From an uncultured Lachnospiraceae bacterium (GTDB taxonomy: Bacteria; Bacillota_A; Clostridia; Lachnospirales; Lachnospiraceae), in assembly GCA_910585855.1 (NCBI GenBank), contig CAJUGZ010000294.1, positions 1-5,210 of the forward strand: a stretch of 5,210 bases of DNA, written 5' to 3'. Under the pieces are notes generated by a model. The model made no database searches, had not been told where the DNA came from, and worked only from the letters and a program-made list of their open reading frames with translations. Each line of letters begins with the position of its first letter. The first letter of the stretch is position 1. This document shows, piece after piece, positions 1 through 5,199 of the stretch. The position numbers were made by a program, and so were the translations under genes.

Positions 1-40
1 TCCACAGAAGCCCAAGACTTTCTAACCGTTCTCCGAAGTC

Positions 41-70
41 GCAGGCAAAGGACAGAAGCAAACCGCCTCT
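41..70 (+). repeat. Left copy of a 30-base interspersed repeat, inverted relative to 5170-5199
   Basis: The 30 bases here match the reverse complement of 5170-5199 at 28 of 30 positions, with mismatches only opposite 5184 and 5196. Both copies are more GC-rich than the surrounding AT-rich DNA. In one frame both copies encode the same peptide, QAKDRSKPPLA. Here that frame is open from base 3 to a stop at 111-113. A second frame is open from base 1 to a stop at 85-87. Neither has a start in the window, so this could be the 3' end of a gene entering from the left, but an intergenic repeat family is the simpler reading. I do not recognise the family. Confidence 0.7.
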
Positions 71-301
71 CGCTGTTGGTTGGATAGCAGTAGAAATTTT
101 TATTGCAGAATAAGTTTACAGTTCCTAACGTTTGGAAACGATTCTTTTTTTGTTTCGAGGTCAAGAAACAGCCAGATTCGAATTCGGCGTCCTCCCTTTA
201 TAATCTGAATTTTGAAACCGCTAAAAGTTCTTATCCAGTATTCTCATAAAATCAAAATTTTATTGTTTTTTAAGTTTATCCTGCTCAAAATAATTAGTAT
301 A
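71..301. other. AT-rich intergenic region without a recognisable gene
   Basis: No ORF with a plausible start and ribosome binding site is visible on either strand. The region holds short palindromes: CGTTT-GG-AAACG at 129-140 followed by a run of T, overlapping ATTCGAAT/CGAATTCG palindromes at 176-186, and an AT-only inverted repeat at 246-263 followed by T-rich DNA. The ten bases at 183-192, read on the minus strand (GGACGCCGAA), recur at 1865-1874 on the plus strand inside the stem-loop downstream of rtcB. This may be decayed repeat DNA. Confidence 0.5.
128..151 (+). terminator. Weak candidate terminator for a gene upstream of the window
   Basis: A five-base-pair stem (CGTTT/AAACG, 129-140) with a two-base gap is followed after three bases by a run of T ending at 151. 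The stem is short and its loop too tight for a robust hairpin, though slipping could open it. It would suit a gene ending at the left edge, but no such gene is confirmed. Confidence 0.2.
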
Positions 302-330
302 GTGACAAATTAAAAAAAATGTGATATAGT
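302..330 (+). promoter_or_regulatory. Sigma-A-type promoter for the small ORF
   Basis: A -35 box GTGACA (302-307, 5 of 6 to TTGACA) is followed by a 17-base spacer and a -10 box TATAGT (325-330, 5 of 6). The -10 is preceded by TGA, which gives the extended -10 TGN motif. Transcription would start near 337, leaving about 45 untranslated bases before the ATG at 382. This is one of the two best promoter matches in the window. It could also read into rtcB if the terminator at 561-597 leaks or is regulated. Confidence 0.7.
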
Positions 331-381
331 AAATGAAAGGGAAAAATCAGTGTATTAAATTGAGAGAAGGAGAAAAATTGT

Positions 382-522
382 ATGAAAGTTTTATTGGTAT
401 ATTATCTTAGTTATGAATCGTACGCTCAGACGCTGCTTGTTCAGGATTGGCAGGGTCTTGATTTTGTATGTTCATATAAGATAAAAAGTGAAAATTCTCA
501 TTATTTTGAATCCAGATGTTGA
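382..522 (+). CDS. Small hypothetical protein of 46 residues, possibly a leader peptide
   Basis: This short ORF begins MKVLLVYYLSYESYAQ and ends in FESRC. It is too small for ordinary gene calling but has the parts of a real gene: an extended -10 promoter at 302-330, a purine-rich ribosome binding site AGAAGGAG at 366-373 with eight bases to the ATG, and a rho-independent terminator 39 bases after the stop. It is tyrosine-rich (seven of 46) with two cysteines. The first ten residues are hydrophobic, but there is no clear membrane segment or signal peptide. I do not recognise the family. It lies just ahead of rtcB on the same strand, so it could be an independent small protein, a leader peptide whose translation influences the terminator, or the 5' remnant of a degraded gene. 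The transcript could also act as RNA. Confidence 0.5.
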   Translation: MKVLLVYYLSYESYAQTLLVQDWQGLDFVCSYKIKSENSHYFESRC

Positions 523-560
523 TAAATATGTATGGAAATAGTAGATAAAATAGAGATTTT

Positions 561-597
561 GACCGCTTATCTTGTATGGATAGGCGGTTATTTTTAT
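561..597 (+). terminator. Rho-independent terminator between the small ORF and rtcB
   Basis: The left arm 562-571 (ACCGCTTATC) pairs with 579-588 (GATAGGCGGT) over ten base pairs, including one G-U, around a seven-base loop. The 3' side runs straight into a T-rich tract (588-597, one A interrupting). This ends the small-ORF transcript at about 595, giving an RNA of roughly 260 bases. Because it precedes rtcB by only 56 bases, it either insulates rtcB or acts as an attenuator for it. I saw no strong competing antiterminator: only short GATAA pieces upstream (521-525, 544-548) can pair with the TTATC of the left arm. Confidence 0.8.
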
Positions 598-611
598 GTA
601 CATAGGATAAT

Positions 612-617
612 TATAAT
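612..617 (+). promoter_or_regulatory. Possible -10 box for rtcB
   Basis: A perfect TATAAT lies 36 bases before the rtcB start, which would place the transcription start near 624. No acceptable -35 box exists: the expected position falls in the T-tract of the terminator, and there is no TGN extension. In DNA this AT-rich a TATAAT can arise by chance, so rtcB either has this weak promoter, needs an activator, or depends on readthrough from the promoter at 302-330. Confidence 0.35.
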
Positions 618-652
618 GAAAGGATTATTGATAAAAGAAAGGGATGAGAAAA

Positions 653-1855
653 ATGTTTGAGATTAAAGGGCAGATTAATACAGCGATTTGTTATGCAAAA
701 GTAGTAGAGGAAGAGGCAATCGAACAAATACGCAGGATGTGTGATTATGAGTTTACGCAGGGGAGTAAGATAAGAATTATGCCGGATGTACATGCGGGAA
801 AAGGCTGTACAATCGGAACAACTATGACTATAACGGATAAAGCAGTTCCTAATATTGTAGGGGTGGATATTGGCTGTGGCATGTATACAGTAAATATTGG
901 AAAAGTGGAACTGAATTTTGAAAAGTTAGATGAAGCGGCACATTTTATTCCGTCTGGAAGGAATATTTGGGAAGGCAGACAGGAACGGTTTGATTTAACG
1001 CAACTGCGCTGCTATCGAAGCTTAAAAAATACAAAGTGGTTAGAGCGCAGTCTTGGTACATTAGGAGGCGGGAATCATTTTATTGAGGTAGATCAAGCAC
1101 AGGATCAGACAAAATATCTGGTTATTCATACCGGAAGCCGAAATCTTGGAAAACAGGTAGCAGAGTTGTATCAGAAGTTAGCTGTGGATTTAAATAAGGG
1201 AAAAGAAACTTACTTTGCACAAAGAGATGCGATTATTGCTGAGTATAAGGCAGCAGGCAGGAGAAAGGAGATACAGAAAGCATTAGAAGCGATTGCATGG
1301 CAGAAGCGGGAAGCAACTATGCCGGAGGATTTATGTTATGTATATGGAACTTATTTTGAGGACTATCTTTATGATGTAGAGATTTGTCAGAGATTTGCCA
1401 GAAGAAATCGGGAAAAAATTGCAGAGATACTGTTAGAAAGAATAGGAGTATCTGCATTGGATGCTTTTCATACCATTCATAACTATATTGATACAGAAGA
1501 AATGATTTTAAGAAAAGGTGCGATTGCCGCTCATCAGGGGGAGAGAGTATTGATTCCTATCAATATGAAAGATGGAAGTGTATTAGCAGTCGGAAGGGGA
1601 AATGCAGAGTGGAATTATTCTGCACCTCATGGTGCAGGAAGGATTATGTCCAGAACAAAAGCAAAGGAAAGTCTTGATATGGAAGAATACAGACAGGCTA
1701 TGGAAGGAATTTATACTACTTCTGTAAATGAAGCAACGTTAGACGAAGCACCAATGGCGTATAAGTCTTTAGAGGATATTATTGATGTGATTCAGGAGTC
1801 AGTGGATATTATTGATGTGATGAAACCGATTTATAATTATAAGGCATCGGATTGA
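653..1855 (+). CDS. rtcB: RNA ligase RtcB (3'-phosphate/5'-hydroxyl RNA ligase)
   Basis: RtcB joins RNA 2',3'-cyclic phosphate or 3'-phosphate ends to 5'-hydroxyl ends using GTP and Mn2+, repairing or splicing cytosolic RNA such as tRNA. The 400-residue product is full length (E. coli RtcB is about 408). Family motifs appear in order: PDVHAGKG at 44-51, VDIGCGM at 71-77 (metal ligands Asp72 and Cys75), GGGNHF at 138-143 (His142), HTGSRNLG at 159-166 (His159), HNYID at 276-280 (probably metal ligand His276), and SAPHGAGR at 323-330, where His326 corresponds to the histidine that becomes guanylylated. By these motifs it should be active. I chose the ATG at 653 over the in-frame ATG at 644: family members begin M(F/I)EIKG, and AAAGGG at 638-643 sits nine bases before it, whereas the 644 start would abut this site. 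No RtcA, archease or PrfH gene is nearby. Regulation may involve the upstream small ORF and terminator. Confidence 0.96.
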   Translation: MFEIKGQINTAICYAKVVEEEAIEQIRRMCDYEFTQGSKIRIMPDVHAGKGCTIGTTMTITDKAVPNIVGVDIGCGMYTVNIGKVELNFEKLDEAAHFIPSGRNIWEGRQERFDLTQLRCYRSLKNTKWLERSLGTLGGGNHFIEVDQAQDQTKYLVIHTGSRNLGKQVAELYQKLAVDLNKGKETYFAQRDAIIAEYKAAGRRKEIQKALEAIAWQKREATMPEDLCYVYGTYFEDYLYDVEICQRFARRNREKIAEILLERIGVSALDAFHTIHNYIDTEEMILRKGAIAAHQGERVLIPINMKDGSVLAVGRGNAEWNYSAPHGAGRIMSRTKAKESLDMEEYRQAMEGIYTTSVNEATLDEAPMAYKSLEDIIDVIQESVDIIDVMKPIYNYKASD

Positions 1856-1861
1856 GCTTGG

Positions 1862-1936
1862 AGGGGACGCCGAAAGCGGAATGGAGTGCTATTCCGAGCC
1901 CGGAATAGACCTTCCTTTCAAGTTCAGCGTTCCCCT
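1862..1936. repeat. Large imperfect stem-loop after rtcB, possibly a repeat element or bidirectional 3'-end structure
   Basis: The 75 bases fold on themselves. The outer arms 1862-1874 and 1923-1936 pair with one bulge and one mismatch, a middle part pairs loosely, and the inner arms CTATTCCG (1889-1896) and CGGAATAG (1901-1908) pair perfectly around the loop AGCC. It starts six bases after the rtcB stop. No T-run follows on the plus strand, so it is not a classical terminator. It may stabilise or trim the 3' ends of the converging transcripts. Its left arm shares GGACGCCGAA with 183-192 (minus strand), and 1865-1879 matches 5163-5177 at 12 of 15 bases, hinting at a dispersed repeat family. 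Confidence 0.7.
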
Positions 1937-1976
1937 ATGGAAGAAATTAAATTTATAAGTTCAGTAAAGTGTAAGG

Positions 1977-1998
1977 GTAAGGGAAAAATTTTCCTTAC
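1977..1998. repeat. Palindrome spanning the permease stop codon
   Basis: GTAAGG (1977-1982) and CCTTAC (1993-1998) are perfect inverted repeats, and the intervening bases continue the pairing as an A-run opposite a T-run. On the minus strand it covers the TAA stop (1997-1995) of the permease. GTAAGGG also occurs just before it at 1971-1977, as an overlapping direct repeat. It may form a weak 3'-end hairpin for the minus-strand operon, but no T-run follows on that strand, so termination is uncertain. Confidence 0.4.
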
Positions 1999-4229
1999 TC
2001 AATTTCAGTAATTGCTTTTTTAAATAAAAACCATGTACTGGTAAAATAGCATAATAGTAAAAGAAAAAGAATACTGCTTATAATTCCGATTTGTTTTAAT
2101 AAAGTTTTTATGCCGACATAGGCAAAAATCTGTGCTGAAATAATTTCAAAAAAGTAGATAATAATAACTGCTGATACAAGTATGGCAATCGTAATGGGCA
2201 GTCCAAACCATATTGCTAGTTGTTTTAGAATTAAATGTTCGATTTCCTGCTGTTCTACACCAAGTTTATAGAGTACCCCAAAGCGATATTTGTAATGAGA
2301 GATATCTAGAAGCTGCTGTAAGGAAAGAATCGTAAGGCAGATAATCATTAAAACAACTGCACTATAGATCATAGTTGCCTGCAGGATAAAGTTATCGGCA
2401 ATAAAATGATTGATTTGTGTTGTACTGGTTCGGATAAAGTATTGGACACCTGTATCTTTTTTTGGTTCTTCCGGGTATTCTTTTATAAAAGCTGTTTCAA
2501 GGGAGCAGGCTTTTTGATAGGGTATCGTTGTTTTGATTTGGATATATCGGTTTCGCATAACGGCAAGAAGGTTTTTACAGGTATTATCTGGAAAAACATA
2601 TAAAACATCTGTATAGGAATTATAAATGGTCTGGCTGATTGCATCTGTGTAGAAAGCATTTTTTGCAAGGGTTAGAGTTTCTTGATCGGTTGAAACAGTG
2701 GTATGACTGTCTAAAAACTGGTTTCTTTCTGTTTCTGTTGCAACGGTTTTCCAATGTGTTGTAAATTCTCCTTCATTTAGAGAAATTGGCTGATATCCAA
2801 GCATTTTCCGCAGAGTATTATAGTCGGAGAGTGAGATTGCCGCAATAGGAAAATCTAGTTTTATTCGATTATGAAAATCTGACTTTCTAGGCAGATATAG
2901 ATTGAATATACAGTCAGAATCAATTTGAATTCCCTCTTTATCAAGAAAGGCAGTGACAAGATCATAGTTATCCTGCGGCAGATCGGCTTCTTTATATACC
3001 TGAGTATAACAGGTATTGATTTGTATATCATATAAGGATCGCACTTTTAAATAACCAAAAGCCCATCCTGACAATGCCGGAACTGCTGCAAACAGAAATA
3101 CAGACAGTACGAATGTAAGACAAATCAAGGTCATGGTTTTAGAAGTAGTATTTAATTTTGAAATAATCTGTCCGAAGAAAAACAGATTGCATTTTTGGTA
3201 TTTTTGCTTTAAATTTTTTTCTTTCCATTCGGTAAGCAGATTGCTGGCTGAATAAATAATACAGCAAATCAGAAAGATAATCTCTATCATTAAAAAAGTA
3301 AAGTATTTGTTGAGTGTACCGGCTGTATTTGAAAGATAATAAGTTTTCCAGATAACAGGAACACTTGCGGCAAAGCCGATATTGAGAAGGGAAAGCAGGG
3401 CAGCAGTTAGTATATAACGTTGAAAATTCTGTTTTTTCTGTATATGATGTGTAATATACCAGATTATATTGAAAAAAAATCCCGCTGTAGGTGCAAGAAT
3501 ATTCCCCCAAATCATAATATGCACAGGGAGAGGAAAACGAGGATCATGGTAAAAATACAGGTTTGATATACCGACAGCGATTACCAGAACAAGAAAAATA
3601 GTATATAAAATTGTAATAATCGGCATATAGCGGCTTTTTTTGATATGAGGATCGTTTTGCTGATCGGCGTATAACATATCAATAATTTTTATTTTTTGTA
3701 TAGTGCGTACATTCCATAGTCCTACGATAAAAAGACTGCATGAGAAAAAACATACAGTAAAAAAAACGGTATCGGGAAACAGAGTCCAAGATAGTTTATA
3801 GCTTTGTCCATAGGCAGACAGCAGCATACCTGTGATAAACTGTGAGCAGAATATACCAAGAAAAATACCAATAATAACAGCTATTGCTCCCATAAAAAAA
3901 GTTTCTGCAAAGAATATCCAAGCAATTGTTTTTTGTTCCATACCCATTACCGACTGAATGGCAAATTCTTTTTGTTTTCTTCTTAAAATATAGTTGTTTA
4001 CATATCGTATTAAGAATAGAATTAATAAAGTGATCGCACAAACTGCCAGCTTCATTCCGCCGTTGATCAAAGTAAATTCATATTCTGTTCCGATAGCAGG
4101 GTGATAATAATTACTTGTAACAGATAAAAATGCATAAAACAGCATAACGCAGATTGTCATTGTAACAATATAGATTAAATAGTCTTTTGCTGAACGTTTT
4201 GCATTTCTGTAAGCTAATTTAATATACAT
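1995..4229 (-). CDS. FtsX/BceB-type ABC transporter permease
   Basis: This 744-residue integral membrane protein is the permease partner of the adjacent ATPase. The layout is typical of bacitracin/lantibiotic-resistance or peptide-sensing permeases: an N-terminal amphipathic stretch and TM1 (about 18-38), a first FtsX-type core of three segments (about 57-77, 105-128, 153-173), further segments (about 203-223, 238-258, 273-292, 308-328, 364-384), a large extracellular domain (about 388-612), and a second FtsX core (about 616-637, 670-694, 712-735). By eye this is 12 segments, against 10 in BceB (646 residues). Positive charges fall on the loops this topology makes cytosolic. The cytosolic loops with KEFAIQSVMGM (87-97) and RFGVLYKLGV (649-658) resemble ATPase-coupling regions of the family. 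The extracellular domain has four cysteines (407, 440, 551, 575). Its ligand cannot be read from the sequence. The ATG overlaps the end of the ATPase gene by 11 bases and has a strong AGGAGG site. Known relatives detect or remove antimicrobial peptides. Confidence 0.9.
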   Translation of the reverse strand: MYIKLAYRNAKRSAKDYLIYIVTMTICVMLFYAFLSVTSNYYHPAIGTEYEFTLINGGMKLAVCAITLLILFLIRYVNNYILRRKQKEFAIQSVMGMEQKTIAWIFFAETFFMGAIAVIIGIFLGIFCSQFITGMLLSAYGQSYKLSWTLFPDTVFFTVCFFSCSLFIVGLWNVRTIQKIKIIDMLYADQQNDPHIKKSRYMPIITILYTIFLVLVIAVGISNLYFYHDPRFPLPVHIMIWGNILAPTAGFFFNIIWYITHHIQKKQNFQRYILTAALLSLLNIGFAASVPVIWKTYYLSNTAGTLNKYFTFLMIEIIFLICCIIYSASNLLTEWKEKNLKQKYQKCNLFFFGQIISKLNTTSKTMTLICLTFVLSVFLFAAVPALSGWAFGYLKVRSLYDIQINTCYTQVYKEADLPQDNYDLVTAFLDKEGIQIDSDCIFNLYLPRKSDFHNRIKLDFPIAAISLSDYNTLRKMLGYQPISLNEGEFTTHWKTVATETERNQFLDSHTTVSTDQETLTLAKNAFYTDAISQTIYNSYTDVLYVFPDNTCKNLLAVMRNRYIQIKTTIPYQKACSLETAFIKEYPEEPKKDTGVQYFIRTSTTQINHFIADNFILQATMIYSAVVLMIICLTILSLQQLLDISHYKYRFGVLYKLGVEQQEIEHLILKQLAIWFGLPITIAILVSAVIIIYFFEIISAQIFAYVGIKTLLKQIGIISSILFLLLLCYFTSTWFLFKKAITEIE

Positions 4230-4986
4230 CGGATTGTCCGCCTCCTATCATAGTAAGTACATCTAATATTCTTTCAAAAAATATTTTACGTGTATCACTG
4301 CCTTTTAAAAGTTCTGTAAAAATTTTTCCATCTTTTAAAAATAGGATTCGATTTGCGTAACTGGCAGTAAATGCATCATGTGTTACAAGAAGAATGGTGG
4401 TACCTGTTTGACTGTTGATACTTTGTATGGTGGAAAGCAGCATTTGAGATGAATGGCTGTCTAATGCTCCGGTAGGCTCGTCTGCTAAAATCAATTTTGG
4501 CTGATGAATCATAGCTCTTGCACAGGCACAGCGCTGTTTTTGACCGCCCGATACCTGATAGGGATATTTATTTAGAATATCTGCTATATTTAAAGATTTT
4601 GCTATGTTTTCTATACGGATATCGATTTGGGCAGCGGGAACTTTATTAATAGTAAGAGCAAGTGCAATATTTTCTGAAAGTGTCAGTGTATCTAATAATT
4701 GAAAATCCTGAAAAACAAATCCTAAGTTTTCACGGCGGAAGCGGGATAGTTCTTTTGCTTTTATCTGGGTAATATCTGTTCCGTTTAAATAAATATGTCC
4801 TGCACTTATTGTATCAATCGTAGAAATACAATGGAGCAGTGTTGTTTTGCCTGAGCCGGAAGCTCCCATAATTCCGATAAATTCCCCTTTTTCTACTGAA
4901 AAACTAATATCGTCGATCGCTTTGGTAAGGATTCCTTCCCTGCCATAGTATTTTTGAATATGTTCTAAGTTTAAAATTGGATTCAT
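4219..4986 (-). CDS. ABC transporter ATP-binding protein, BceA/MacB-like
   Basis: This cytosolic ATPase powers the FtsX-type permease encoded immediately downstream. The 255-residue protein has every nucleotide-binding motif: Walker A GASGSGKTT (41-49, Lys47), Q-loop Gln93 in VFQDF, signature VSGGQ (145-149), Walker B LILADEP (165-171, Glu170), D-loop ALDS (174-177) and switch His203 in VTHD. Length and the FQLLDTLT stretch after the Q-loop fit the BceA/LolD/MacB family. I chose the ATG at 4986 rather than an in-frame ATG at 5052 because the shorter form begins MNPILNLEHI as in relatives, GAAAGG at 5000-4995 lies eight bases upstream, and the longer version would start inside the -35 box of the operon promoter. 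The stop overlaps the permease start by 11 bases. The C-terminal tail after about residue 225 is family-variable. BceA-type systems usually sit beside a two-component regulator, which is not seen here. Confidence 0.95.
   Translation of the reverse strand: MNPILNLEHIQKYYGREGILTKAIDDISFSVEKGEFIGIMGASGSGKTTLLHCISTIDTISAGHIYLNGTDITQIKAKELSRFRRENLGFVFQDFQLLDTLTLSENIALALTINKVPAAQIDIRIENIAKSLNIADILNKYPYQVSGGQKQRCACARAMIHQPKLILADEPTGALDSHSSQMLLSTIQSINSQTGTTILLVTHDAFTASYANRILFLKDGKIFTELLKGSDTRKIFFERILDVLTMIGGGQSDVY
4230..4247 (-). promoter_or_regulatory. Permease ribosome binding site with a mini-hairpin in the spacer
   Basis: On the minus strand TAGGAGG (4247-4241) is a near-perfect Shine-Dalgarno lying 11 bases before the ATG at 4229, slightly long. 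The spacer CGGACAATCCG can form a four-base-pair hairpin (CGGA/TCCG), which would shorten the effective distance. The site lies inside the last codons of the ATPase, suggesting translational coupling. It firmly supports the chosen permease start. Confidence 0.7.
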
Positions 4987-4994
4987 AAAAAACG

Positions 4995-5000
4995 CCTTTC
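4995..5000 (-). promoter_or_regulatory. Ribosome binding site of the ABC ATPase gene
   Basis: GAAAGG on the minus strand lies eight bases before the ATG at 4986. It decides the start codon, since the upstream in-frame ATG at 5052 overlaps the promoter and would not be transcribed. Confidence 0.7.
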
Positions 5001-5023
5001 GTCTGTAATAAATATTATTTAAC

Positions 5024-5052
5024 GTTATAACTATAAATAAGTTTGATATCAA
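5024..5052 (-). promoter_or_regulatory. Sigma-A-type promoter of the ABC transporter operon
   Basis: Read on the minus strand, TTGATA (5052-5047, 5 of 6 to consensus) is separated by exactly 17 bases from TATAAC (5029-5024, 5 of 6). Transcription would begin near 5017, giving a leader of about 30 bases. The -35 lies in the perfect ten-base palindrome TTGATATCAA (5043-5052), which could be an operator for a dimeric regulator or chance. It drives the ATPase and permease together. Confidence 0.75.
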
Positions 5053-5053
5053 C

Positions 5054-5089
5054 CTTTTATTTTATTTTAGACTGTTTTTTGCTTTTTTT
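5054..5089 (-). promoter_or_regulatory. A-tract region upstream of the -35, UP-element-like
   Basis: Directly upstream of the -35 box the minus strand is almost pure A with a few interruptions, including A-runs at 5089-5083 and 5080-5075. Such tracts bend DNA and can bind the alpha subunit of RNA polymerase. The role here is inference. Confidence 0.4.
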
Positions 5090-5100
5090 GTATCAGATTT

Positions 5101-5129
5101 TCTTACAAAGTTCTAACAAAAATGTAAGA
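5101..5129 (-). promoter_or_regulatory. Candidate response-regulator operator of the ABC operon
   Basis: TCTTACA (5101-5107) and TGTAAGA (5123-5129) are a perfect seven-base inverted repeat separated by 15 bases. Within it, TTACAAA (5103-5109) and TAACAAA (5114-5120) form an 11-base-spaced direct repeat, the spacing used by OmpR/PhoB-type response regulators, the class that controls BceAB transporters. It lies about 50 bases upstream of the -35, a reasonable place for an activator. No regulator gene is in the window, so assignment to a BceR-like protein is inference. Confidence 0.5.
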
Positions 5130-5169
5130 AGTGCAGAAGAAAAAATAGAATTGGCTTTCACCGGACGCC

Positions 5170-5199
5170 AGAGGCGGTTTGCTCCTGTCCTTTGCTTGC
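5170..5199 (-). repeat. Right copy of the interspersed repeat, inverted relative to 41-70
   Basis: It matches the reverse complement of 41-70 at 28 of 30 bases. Read on the minus strand, a frame is open from the window edge (5210) to a stop at 5105-5103 and encodes the same QAKDRSKPPLA peptide as the left copy. It is preceded by GGACGCC (5163-5169), also found in the stem-loop after rtcB. The region to the window end is GC-rich compared with its neighbours. It may be a dispersed intergenic repeat, or less likely the 3' end of a gene from the right. Confidence 0.7.

Noticed and set aside
3..113. Open frame at the left edge as the 3' end of a coding gene
   Set aside because: Two frames are open for similar lengths, neither has a recognisable product, and the shared peptide with the right edge is explained by the repeat itself.
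246..271. AT-only inverted repeat followed by a T-run, resembling a terminator
   Set aside because: The seven-pair stem contains no G-C pair and would be too unstable to terminate; such patterns are expected by chance in this AT-rich stretch.
448..461. A sigma-54-like sequence (TGGCA followed by TTGA) upstream of rtcB, of interest because rtcB is under sigma-54 control in E. coli
   Set aside because: The spacing between the GG and the second element is one base short and the essential GC of the -12 element is GA. It also lies inside the small ORF.
644..652. Upstream in-frame ATG of rtcB adding three residues
   Set aside because: The purine-rich binding site directly abuts this ATG, whereas the ATG at 653 has proper spacing and matches the family N-terminus.
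611..793. 60-codon minus-strand ORF across the start of rtcB
   Set aside because: It is antisense to rtcB and its control region, has no ribosome binding site I can see, and its composition reflects the opposite strand.
2406..2603. 65-codon plus-strand ORF, and similar minus-strand ORFs at 2483-2668, 3139-3510 and 3796-4041
   Set aside because: They lie fully within the permease gene in other frames, with no binding sites or recognisable products.
4987..5052. 22-residue N-terminal extension of the ABC ATPase
   Set aside because: It would start inside the -35 promoter box, has no binding site, and adds sequence not typical of the family.
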